Of a stretch of 16,477 bases of DNA, positions 6,326-13,277 are shown piece by piece; within the stretch, counting starts at the first letter, position 1; each line of letters begins with the position of its first letter. The notes beneath the pieces are model-generated. The model did not search any database and was not told the DNA's origin. It worked only from the letters and a program-made list of their open reading frames with translations. Source of the DNA: SIG452 sp045631485 (lineage in GTDB: Bacteria; Bacillota; Clostridia; UMGS1840); NCBI GenBank assembly GCA_045631485.1, contig JAZQUU010000037.1, positions 1 through 16,477 of the forward strand. Direction: 5' to 3'. The position numbers were made by a program, and so were the translations under genes.

Positions 6326-7678
6326 TTATAAACAATCAATAATCCCGTAATCTGCATATTCAAAAATTCTTGCATCTTTATCGGGATTGATTGCAATAAT
6401 CGTTCCGCTGCCTTCAATGGCACAGGTATGATGAATGGCTCCGGAAATCCCTGCTGCAATATAAATCTTCGGACTCACCGTTTTCCCGGTTAAACCAACC
6501 TGCTTTTCATAAGGAGCACCATTTTGGTCCACAAGACCTCGTGAAGCACCCGTTTCTGCACCCAAAGTTTTGACAAGTTCAGATAGTTTATCCATCTCGT
6601 TGGCAACTCCTCTGCCACCTGACACAATAATATCAGAGCTTTGAACTTTGGTGCGAACTGTTGCCATCTGCGGATTGGTTAAGCATTTGATTTTTGCGGT
6701 GATATTGCCGCCTTGGGCAGGTCGATACATCAAAAGATGACCGTCCTCCGCTTCCAGCTTGGTGCAATCGGCACAAAGTCCTGTTTCCAACATTGCTGCA
6801 ACAATGGGAGCGTTTTTTCTGCCCCAAAGGTCTGCATTCCATAAAATCACGTCAGGCTTCTCTGCCATTGCTTTTTTTGCAATTTCTTCGGGGGTTACCT
6901 TTTCAATCAAAATCACTTCATCCGCAATTTTAGAGGCTTTTTCAAGCACTTCTTCGCCCACTGCCCAAACTCGTTTTAGCTTTTCACCATTGTTATTTTC
7001 TTGTTTTTCACAGCGTTCCTCTTGCAAAAGCTTAGAAACAAGCGGAATCAGTTCTTCTTTTTTGATGAACTTACAATGCCGTTTGCCGCTTTCATTTTCA
7101 AAGGTTTTAAGCACTCTTGTGGGAGAGCCTGCAAGTCCGCATTTTGAAGCATCACATTGCAATACTTCGTTATCGATGCATTCAATCTCACTTACCTTTG
7201 AAAAAATACTGGGAAAGCGAAGCACATAACCACGCTCCACCGTCACCAAAGCAGGTAAGTTTGCTTGTTCTTTTCCCGCTCTGGTTTCTGCAGTAACAAG
7301 GGTTTCCTCACATTCTACCCTCATCGCATTGGTAATAATTCCAATGCCAAGCTTCTGCGACAACATTGGCCCTACCTGAGCCGTATCTCCGTCCACACTT
7401 TGTCTGCCACATAAAATTAAGTCATATTCCATCTGCTTGATAGCAGTTGACAAAACATAGGAGGTTGCAAGAGTATCGGAACCGGCATAAACCGTATCGC
7501 TGATTAAAACCACCTTTGCGCCCAATCGGGTCAGAGGCTTTAATACCGCTTCGCAACTTTTTGGTCCCATAGAGAGCACGGTTACATCGTGAGATAACTG
7601 CAACGCACATTCCAACGCAGATTCATCAAAAGGATTCAATTCCCCTTTGACTACTTTGACACAAACTAATATTTTCAT
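6326..7678 (-). CDS. Fused electron transfer flavoprotein, EtfB-EtfA in one chain
   Basis: A 450-residue single polypeptide combining both electron-transfer flavoprotein subunits, which are normally separate chains of about 260 and 330 residues. Residues 1 to about 215 are EtfB-like, with LCGRQSVDGDTAQVGP (DGDTAQVGP at 96-104), a form I associate with NAD-linked bifurcating ETFs. A charged linker (about 218-235) leads to an EtfA half with LWGRKNAPIVAAML, RPAQGGNITAKI, SGGRGV and the FAD-binding segment GASRGLVD, QVGLTGKTVSPKIYIAAGIS and ADYGI. The EtfA half is only about 215 residues: part of its first domain, the connector before SGGRG and the usual C-terminal tail are missing. The FAD site of the alpha half looks complete. 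It overlaps the kinase gene by four bases (ATGA). Likely electron partners are the FAD-linked oxidase and Fe-S protein upstream in the operon. Confidence 0.9.
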   Translation of the reverse strand: MKILVCVKVVKGELNPFDESALECALQLSHDVTVLSMGPKSCEAVLKPLTRLGAKVVLISDTVYAGSDTLATSYVLSTAIKQMEYDLILCGRQSVDGDTAQVGPMLSQKLGIGIITNAMRVECEETLVTAETRAGKEQANLPALVTVERGYVLRFPSIFSKVSEIECIDNEVLQCDASKCGLAGSPTRVLKTFENESGKRHCKFIKKEELIPLVSKLLQEERCEKQENNNGEKLKRVWAVGEEVLEKASKIADEVILIEKVTPEEIAKKAMAEKPDVILWNADLWGRKNAPIVAAMLETGLCADCTKLEAEDGHLLMYRPAQGGNITAKIKCLTNPQMATVRTKVQSSDIIVSGGRGVANEMDKLSELVKTLGAETGASRGLVDQNGAPYEKQVGLTGKTVSPKIYIAAGISGAIHHTCAIEGSGTIIAINPDKDARIFEYADYGIIDCL

Positions 7679-9150
7679 GAAAAATCACCGTTATAAATAG
7701 GTTCCAATGCTTTTTGCACCGCTTTATATTTTCGGAAAACTTCGTGATATTTTTTGGTATTTTCCGGATTGGGAACGGTTTTTGATACCACTTCGTTGCA
7801 GATTTCAATTGCTTTTTGGGAACTTTCAAAAATCCCTGCCGCAATCCCTGCCAGCATTGCACTACCAAAAGAAGAATCTGCATATTTCATCTCAACAAGT
7901 TCCAAGCCAAGTGCATCGGAAACCATCTGTCTCCAAAGCGGACTCTTTCCGCCGCCGCCAATGATAGCAGCGCTGTCCTGATGGGAAATCTGCAAGCTTT
8001 CCAGAGCATTTTTGCAATCCAACATACTCATTGCCACACCTTCCAGAACAGCTCTGGTGAAATGCGCCTTGGTATGAGATGCACGAACGCCCACAAAATC
8101 TGCACATAATTTGGGATTTGCATAGGGGGTTAATTCCCCGTTCAAATAGGGATGGAACACCAAACCGTCTGCACCGATGGATACACTTTCTGCCAATTTA
8201 TCCAATTCGGCATAATCCTCTCCAAAGGTGTCACGGAACCATCGGTAGGATGCCGCACAGGATTTGGTTGCAGTTCCGGGATAAAACATTCCGTCAATAA
8301 TGTGAGAATAGTTAATCAGATTTACATCGGGATAAGGCTTGTCTGTTACCACACAGATTCTGCCTGCAGTTGCAAGTTTTAAGGTCATCTGACCTTGTTG
8401 CACCGCACCGGAAGCAAATACCTCCATCACCGTATCGGTGGTACCGCATAACACGGGAGTTCCTTCCGACAATCCGGTTATTTCGGCAGCTTCTTTGGTG
8501 ATTTTTCCAACGATGTCGGTTGGTTTCACAATTTTTGGCATCATTTCGGTGGAAATGCCAAGCACGCCGCAAAGTTCCTCGCTCCACTGCATCGTGTTGA
8601 TATCAAACATCATAGAGCCTTCGGCTTCAATGTAGTCTGTCACATAGTCGCCCGTCAGCTGATGTCTCACATAGTCTTTTGCAAAAAGGATTTTTCCAAC
8701 CTTTGCCCAGTTTTCAGGCTCATTGTTTTTAATCCACATAAGCTCCGGCAAGGACCAGATGGTATCTGCTTTATGAAGCACCTGCTTATCAATGATTTCG
8801 GAATAATTCGCCCGAAGATAGGAAACCTCTTCGGTGCTTCTGGTGTCTGTCCAGTAAATGGCAGGACGAATGACACGAAAATCTTCATCCATAATCACCG
8901 CAGTGTGGGTAGCTGCATCTAAAGATACTGCACAAATTTCATCAGGAGAAATCTTGCTTTTTTGAAGAACTCCTTTGATATTTTCCACGGTTGCCTTTAC
9001 CCAGTCATCGGGATTCTGTTCTGCATAGCCCGGCTTAGGATAATTGGTTTCATATTCCGTTGTGTTGGTCGCACAAATCACCCCTTCTTCGGAAAGAAGA
9101 GTTGCTTTGGATGCACCACCGCCAAAATCTATTCCAAGTAAATATTTCAT
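7675..9150 (-). CDS. FGGY-family carbohydrate kinase (xylulokinase-like)
   Basis: Cytosolic ATP-dependent sugar kinase of 491 residues, the usual FGGY length. The N-terminal domain opens with GIDFGGGASKATLL; the phosphate loop reads GGGASK rather than the common GTTGTK or GTSSTK. GYAEQNPDDW (41-50), YWTDTRS (99-105) and CGTTDTVMEVFASGA follow, with the likely catalytic Asp at 239. The C-terminal ATP domain has IIGGGGKSPLWRQMVSDALG and SSFGSAMLAGIAAG. Xylulose is the default substrate for such proteins, but within this operon the product of the fucose-isomerase-like enzyme is a reasonable guess. It starts 14 bases after the DUF4867 gene and overlaps the ETF gene by four bases, so translation is probably coupled. 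Subfamily and substrate remain open. Confidence 0.88.
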   Translation of the reverse strand: MKYLLGIDFGGGASKATLLSEEGVICATNTTEYETNYPKPGYAEQNPDDWVKATVENIKGVLQKSKISPDEICAVSLDAATHTAVIMDEDFRVIRPAIYWTDTRSTEEVSYLRANYSEIIDKQVLHKADTIWSLPELMWIKNNEPENWAKVGKILFAKDYVRHQLTGDYVTDYIEAEGSMMFDINTMQWSEELCGVLGISTEMMPKIVKPTDIVGKITKEAAEITGLSEGTPVLCGTTDTVMEVFASGAVQQGQMTLKLATAGRICVVTDKPYPDVNLINYSHIIDGMFYPGTATKSCAASYRWFRDTFGEDYAELDKLAESVSIGADGLVFHPYLNGELTPYANPKLCADFVGVRASHTKAHFTRAVLEGVAMSMLDCKNALESLQISHQDSAAIIGGGGKSPLWRQMVSDALGLELVEMKYADSSFGSAMLAGIAAGIFESSQKAIEICNEVVSKTVPNPENTKKYHEVFRKYKAVQKALEPIYNGDFS

Positions 9151-9164
9151 AATTGTTCACTCAC

Positions 9165-9812
9165 TTAATAATTGATTTTATAATTTTCACCGTGAATGCC
9201 GGGATAAACACCCTTATCAATTAAACGCTCATTGTTTTCATGACAGATAATCCATTTGTTTTTCGCAAAAATTAAACGGTCATCCATTTCTTTTTCTAAG
9301 GGAGTATTGGTGTTTTTCGGTAACACAACCACGCTGGAAAAACCGGTATCTGCTACCTGACAAGGGCAATAATGCAAGGATGTGCCGTACACTTCCACTG
9401 CATCTCCCTTTTCTAAATAAAAAGCTTCCACTTTGCCGGAATCGTATTCCATGCCGTCCAAATCATATTCCAAGCCCAACAACAGTACCAACGGAGTTAC
9501 CGCAACGTTGATTTCGGAGCTTTTATGGTATTCCAATGCATTCATATCGGTATTAAAGCCGTTGCAGATGCCAATCTGCGCTTCGCAACCGCCGAATAAC
9601 ATATCCATCAGTTTTTCGGAACAGTTGAGAGTTTCCAATTCTTTTACGGATGCAGTATAGCTGCTTCCTTCTGCAGGAGCGTCCAGTTTTTCGCAAGCAG
9701 ACACAATTTCTGCGGTGTCAAGCTTCAATACCTGACCGTATTTTTTAAAAGCATCATCGTGGATGCTGTAAATTTTTAAGTTGGGATTTAAATTCTGTAA
9801 TTTTGTAATCAT
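9165..9812 (-). CDS. DUF4867-family protein
   Basis: A 215-residue soluble protein without signal peptide or membrane segment. It matches the DUF4867 family as I remember it: a central segment ALEYHKSSEINVAVTPLVLLLG followed by VEAFYLEKGDAVEVYGTSLHYCPCQV, which has the look of a cupin-like beta-barrel with possible metal ligands (His in YHKSSE, Glu in VEAFYLEKG, His in LHYCPC). It ends with a conserved-looking GVYPGIHGENYKINY. From memory, unverified, DUF4867 genes also occur in sulfoquinovose-type sugar clusters, consistent with a role in sugar interconversion. A GGGAGA site eight bases upstream fixes the start. It lies between the aldose-epimerase and FGGY kinase genes, so a step at the level of free sugar is plausible. 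No function is claimed. Confidence 0.8.
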   Translation of the reverse strand: MITKLQNLNPNLKIYSIHDDAFKKYGQVLKLDTAEIVSACEKLDAPAEGSSYTASVKELETLNCSEKLMDMLFGGCEAQIGICNGFNTDMNALEYHKSSEINVAVTPLVLLLGLEYDLDGMEYDSGKVEAFYLEKGDAVEVYGTSLHYCPCQVADTGFSSVVVLPKNTNTPLEKEMDDRLIFAKNKWIICHENNERLIDKGVYPGIHGENYKINY

Positions 9813-9840
9813 ATATCATTTCTCCCTGTTTTATAGATAA

Positions 9841-9868
9841 CAATAGGGTGAATAGATTCACCCCATTG
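9841..9868 (-). promoter_or_regulatory. Intercistronic hairpin between the epimerase and DUF4867 genes
   Basis: CAAT-GGGTGAAT and ATTCACCC-ATTG pair over twelve positions with one mismatch and a nominal two-base loop. It sits in the only sizeable gap (61 bases) within the core operon and starts just after the epimerase stop. The downstream sequence is not a clean U-tract, so it is more likely an mRNA stability or processing hairpin or a leaky attenuator than a full terminator. Confidence 0.5.
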
Positions 9869-9873
9869 CTATT

Positions 9874-10728
9874 TTAAAGAACAATTCTGTGTGTTTTGGT
9901 TTGTTCCTCGTTGATGCCAAGTTTCAAGATGCCCGGTTTATTTTCAAAAATGCAATTAGAATCAACAAAGTCCTGAATTCCGCACCAAGGCTCCATGCAA
10001 ATGTAATTTGCGCCCGGTTTTGTCCAAAGCAAGAAGTAATCGTGTCCTTCAAATTCCAATTCGATTTTCTCGTTGCTTTCTCTGTGCACAAGGGAAACTT
10101 TTCTTGATTTCAAATTTAAAAATACCAAAGCATCTACCGCAAAATATTCATATTTTAGCGGCAATTCACAAGTATTCACGCCAACATTAACGGTTTGATA
10201 TTCCAATAAGTTGCCGTTTAGAATATTGCTGTCGAGCATTTCGGGTTGTTCAAATACAACACTATACTCTTCGATTCCCTCCGGGCAATAATATCCTTCG
10301 TGTGCACCAATGGAATAATACATACATTTATCATCCGTATTTTTGATGTTGTAATCCACTCTCAATGCAGAATCTTCCAGGGTGTAAATCACACGAAGTT
10401 CATAACGAAACGGAAACTGTTTTAATGTTTCCTCATCGGAACAATGCAAAAACACTACCTGAGTATCGCTTTGGCGCTCCAACCGAAACTCTAAATGACG
10501 GATATATCCGTGCTTTTGCAAGGTATATTCTTTGTTGTCGTAGATGAATTTGTCATCCTTAAGACCACCGCAAATCGGAAAAAGAAGCGGAGCGTGAGCG
10601 CCCCACACATTGGGATCTCCAATCCAGATTTTCTCTTTCCCATCTTTTTTCAGGCTGAGTAATTCAGCACCCTTTGTGGAAAAAGTGGCTGTAATTTTCT
10701 CATTTTTTAAAATAAATTGTTCAGCCAT
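9874..10728 (-). CDS. Aldose 1-epimerase-family protein (LacX/mutarotase-like)
   Basis: A 284-residue galactose-mutarotase-fold protein expected to interconvert alpha and beta anomers of a sugar or sugar phosphate. The N-terminal AELLSLKKDGKEKIWIGDP leads to FPICGGLKD, then KHGYIRHLEF with the first likely catalytic His (73), SIGAHEGYYCPEG with the second (143), and a late Glu in ICMEPWCGIQD. This set fits the LacX-like branch of aldose 1-epimerases. The start at 10728 is preferred because GAGGAG lies six bases upstream (10735-10740); an ATG at 10773 would sit deep inside the iolB-like gene. Its ribosome binding site overlaps the iolB-like stop codon. In this operon it probably speeds supply of the anomer used by the isomerase. 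Hexose-6-phosphate mutarotase is an alternative. Confidence 0.87.
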   Translation of the reverse strand: MAEQFILKNEKITATFSTKGAELLSLKKDGKEKIWIGDPNVWGAHAPLLFPICGGLKDDKFIYDNKEYTLQKHGYIRHLEFRLERQSDTQVVFLHCSDEETLKQFPFRYELRVIYTLEDSALRVDYNIKNTDDKCMYYSIGAHEGYYCPEGIEEYSVVFEQPEMLDSNILNGNLLEYQTVNVGVNTCELPLKYEYFAVDALVFLNLKSRKVSLVHRESNEKIELEFEGHDYFLLWTKPGANYICMEPWCGIQDFVDSNCIFENKPGILKLGINEEQTKTHRIVL

Positions 10729-10734
10729 TTTATG

Positions 10735-10740
10735 CTCCTC
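10735..10740 (-). promoter_or_regulatory. Ribosome binding site deciding the epimerase start
   Basis: GAGGAG on the minus strand, six bases before the ATG at 10726-10728. It overlaps the TGA stop of the preceding iolB-like gene (10739-10741), implying coupled translation and ruling against the upstream ATG at 10773. Confidence 0.7.
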
Positions 10741-11533
10741 ATCTGTTTTCAATCCAAGCGTGTTCAGGGTCACTGCTTCTGTTAAAGCCCTGATAATCCC
10801 CTGCCATCAGCCAGAGGAAGTATGTCTGATATCCGGGGGTTGAAACTGTTGTATGATATCCGTAAGGGAATTCTACCAGTTCATCATTTTTCACACGATA
10901 TGCCTCGTCAATTGTTCCGTCTGCGGTGTAAAGGCACTGCACTGCAAATCCCTGCTTGGGATCAAAAAGAAAATAATAAATTTCTTCTGCAATACACTCT
11001 GCCGGCATATTATTCACATCATGCTTATGAGGAGGGAATCCTGCCCAGTTACCTTCTGTGCAATATGCTTCCCCGATGGTGAGAACTTTTGCATTGGAAT
11101 TTCCATCAATGATAAAGCTGGTTTCTCTCTCAAAGGGCTGTTCTCCCAAAAGTTTTAAAACAACGTGGTCTTCACGAAGCACCTGGGGCTCTGTCTTTTC
11201 ATTCAAAGGAGTTGCACAAACTGCAATTTTGATATTGTCAATTGCTGTAATTGTCAGGTTCTGTTCTATGGGCATATAGAAACTTTCTGCTTTTCGATTT
11301 TCAAAAACAGTATTTCTGTTTCCGATGTTTTCCCATACTGTGGTATCGAAAGACACATTACAATGTCCTTCCAGCATGATAAAAGCAGTTTCTTTGTCTT
11401 CGGTATAGAAATCCAGGGAATCTCCTGCTTTTAATTCAATGATACCAAACTCTAATTTTTTTAATGAGGATTCGCCGATTTTACAAATCTTTGTATATCC
11501 GTTTGCACTTTTATATGATTTTTTAAAGTTCAT
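10739..11533 (-). CDS. IolB-like 5-deoxy-glucuronate isomerase family protein
   Basis: A 264-residue bicupin of the IolB/KduI-type isomerase family. IolB converts 5-deoxy-D-glucuronate to 5-dehydro-2-deoxy-D-gluconate in myo-inositol breakdown. The metal site is visible: FPPHKHD (His 169 and 171), EEIYYFLFD (Glu 183/184) and FPYGYHTTVSTPGY (His 227), with WLMAGD near the C-terminus. The length matches IolB (about 270). The start lies inside the end of the kinase gene (11-base overlap) with AAGGAG in front. A PfkB kinase and class II aldolase precede it, as IolC and IolJ accompany IolB in inositol operons, but no IolG, IolE or IolD is in view. It may act on inositol-derived acid or on another uronate-like substrate. 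Confidence 0.87.
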   Translation of the reverse strand: MNFKKSYKSANGYTKICKIGESSLKKLEFGIIELKAGDSLDFYTEDKETAFIMLEGHCNVSFDTTVWENIGNRNTVFENRKAESFYMPIEQNLTITAIDNIKIAVCATPLNEKTEPQVLREDHVVLKLLGEQPFERETSFIIDGNSNAKVLTIGEAYCTEGNWAGFPPHKHDVNNMPAECIAEEIYYFLFDPKQGFAVQCLYTADGTIDEAYRVKNDELVEFPYGYHTTVSTPGYQTYFLWLMAGDYQGFNRSSDPEHAWIENR

Positions 11534-12434
11534 AATTGTTCTCCTTTAAAAAGTTTATGGTTTCATCATAAGTCGGAACACCTTCTCTGGCGCCCACTTT
11601 GGTGCATTTTAACGCCGATACTGCGCTGGAAAATACACAAGCTTGCTGATAGGTCATTCCGTTGGTTACACTGAATGCAAAGGCACCGTGGAACACATCG
11701 CCGGAACCGTTGGAATCCACAGCATCCACTAAAAATGCAGGATACGCTTCCACGGTTGTTCCATCAAAGATAATGCCGCCTTTTTTCCCTTGGGTAATCA
11801 CCACAATTTCGGGAGAATATTTTTGGAATAATATTTTTGCAGCTTCTTCTGCGGTTTCTGCTTTGGTATGTCCCAATGCAAATTCTTCGGAAGGAATTAA
11901 AATATCTGCATAAGGTAACAGATTTTCTACCCCTTCGTACAAACCGCCTGCATCGTATAACACTTTGGTGCCGTTTTCATTTGCAATTTTTGCACCTTCA
12001 ATGGCTGCCGCCATATCATTGCCGTCTACCATAAGAACTTCAGCATTTTTAATGGCTTCTTTGGCGTTACCATCCAGCTCGGTTGCAGGAACATTGCCTC
12101 TGTAAAACACACAGGTTCTGGAAGCAGTATCTTTGGCTAACCAGAGCACCGAACAGAAGGTGGAAAATCCGGGTTTTAAATTCATATAAGAAGTATCCAC
12201 CCCGTATTTTTCAAAATCGCCCTTTAAAAAGCCGCTGGCAGAGTCATCGGTATAATTGCCGATGAAAGCACACTTGCCACCCAATTTGGATGCGGCAACC
12301 AACCCTGTTCCACAGGGACCGCCACCACATTCTTTCACGCTGTTGGCACGCATTTTGGTATCTTCTGTGGGAAAAGTATCCACGCTATATAAGGTATCAA
12401 ACACATTTGCGCCGATTCCAACTATTTTTGCCAT
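11523..12434 (-). CDS. PfkB/ribokinase-family carbohydrate kinase
   Basis: A 303-residue cytosolic sugar kinase. It has an N-terminal VGIGANVFDTLYSVD strand, a substrate-binding segment GGGPCGTGLVAASKLGG (37-53), and the C-terminal signature DSNGSGDVFHGAFAF with the catalytic Asp at 246. Here Asn-Gly-Ser replaces the usual Thr-x-Gly-Ala, a mild variant. The region after it (ALKCTKVGAREGVPTYDE) resembles ketohexokinase and sulfofructose-kinase-like PfkB members. It lies three bases after the aldolase gene and overlaps the iolB-like gene, so it is firmly in the operon. Candidate substrates are the product of the IolB-like enzyme (an IolC role) or a ketose phosphate feeding the aldolase. The family is clear; the substrate is not. 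Confidence 0.88.
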   Translation of the reverse strand: MAKIVGIGANVFDTLYSVDTFPTEDTKMRANSVKECGGGPCGTGLVAASKLGGKCAFIGNYTDDSASGFLKGDFEKYGVDTSYMNLKPGFSTFCSVLWLAKDTASRTCVFYRGNVPATELDGNAKEAIKNAEVLMVDGNDMAAAIEGAKIANENGTKVLYDAGGLYEGVENLLPYADILIPSEEFALGHTKAETAEEAAKILFQKYSPEIVVITQGKKGGIIFDGTTVEAYPAFLVDAVDSNGSGDVFHGAFAFSVTNGMTYQQACVFSSAVSALKCTKVGAREGVPTYDETINFLKENNYEL

Positions 12435-12437
12435 AAC

Positions 12438-13277
12438 TTACGCCTTTCCGTCTGCACCGACCAATTTGATTCTGGAAATACAGAATTCCTTTACTGCTTC
12501 GATGGGTTTTTTCATAAAGTTATCAATCGCAATTGCTCTGTCGGGTTTCTGTAATTCTTCCAGACAAGTATCTAAAAATGCATAGCAAATATCTGTTGCA
12601 AAATTCATTTTACGGATACCTGCTTTTACGGCTTTCTTGATTTCTTCATCAGGTACACCGCTTCCACCGTGAAGCACTAACGCTGCATTGTTGGTAGCTT
12701 CACGAATTGCTAAAATTCTTTCGATATCCAATTTGGGAGGTTTTTTGTATCTGCCGTGTGCAGTTCCCACTGCAACTGCAAGGCAGGAAACTCCGGTTTC
12801 CTCTACGAATTTTTTGGCATCCTCGGGAGTGGTGAATTCATCCATATCACTGTCTGCAGTGGTGCCAACGTGACCGAGTTCCCCTTCTACCTGAACACCG
12901 AGGTAAGAACAAGTTTCTACTACTCTTTTGGTTAAAGCGATGTTGTCTTCAAAAGGCAAGGTAGAGCCGTCTAACATAATGCCGGTTGCACCGTAACGAA
13001 TAGAACGTGTGGTTTCCAATTCAGAGGGACCGTGGTCTAAATGGAAGCAAACAGGAACGGATGCTTTTTCAGCTGCCGCTTTGATGACGGGAGACAGGAA
13101 ATATCCTGTCTCCTCTTTCATTAAACGAGGGTACACCTGCATAATAATCGGCGCCTTCATTTCTTCTGCCGCTGCCAACACACCCATTACGGATTCCATG
13201 TTGTAAACATTGAATGCAGGAATCGCAAAATTGCCTTTTTCTGCTAAATCTAAAACATATTGCAGGTTTACAAGCAT
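12438..13277 (-). CDS. Class II ketose-bisphosphate aldolase (FbaA/GatY/IolJ family)
   Basis: A 279-residue zinc-dependent aldolase that splits a ketose (bis)phosphate to dihydroxyacetone phosphate plus an aldehyde. It has FAIPAFNVYNMES at the start and HLDHG with catalytic Asp 81 and zinc His 82. VEGELGHVG (130-138), AVGTAHG (zinc His 174) and LHGGSGVP (zinc His 203) follow, with MNFATD (224-229) for phosphate binding. The length fits the GatY/KbaY/IolJ group, shorter than the 350-residue FbaA form. It overlaps the Fe-S protein gene by ten bases and precedes the PfkB kinase by three, a pairing that favours an operon-specific substrate such as tagatose bisphosphate or 6-phospho-5-dehydro-2-deoxygluconate over general glycolysis. 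Specificity cannot be assigned from motifs alone. Confidence 0.9.
   Translation of the reverse strand: MLVNLQYVLDLAEKGNFAIPAFNVYNMESVMGVLAAAEEMKAPIIMQVYPRLMKEETGYFLSPVIKAAAEKASVPVCFHLDHGPSELETTRSIRYGATGIMLDGSTLPFEDNIALTKRVVETCSYLGVQVEGELGHVGTTADSDMDEFTTPEDAKKFVEETGVSCLAVAVGTAHGRYKKPPKLDIERILAIREATNNAALVLHGGSGVPDEEIKKAVKAGIRKMNFATDICYAFLDTCLEELQKPDRAIAIDNFMKKPIEAVKEFCISRIKLVGADGKA

Noticed and set aside
6326..7678. ETF fusion caused by a frameshift or sequencing error joining two genes
   Set aside because: Both halves read continuously in one frame with a plausible linker, and the EtfA half is internally shortened, which a single error would not produce. Read-level confirmation is still worthwhile.
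10729..10773. Longer epimerase start at 10773
   Set aside because: It would overlap the iolB-like gene by 35 bases, lacks a good ribosome binding site and adds residues not typical of the family.
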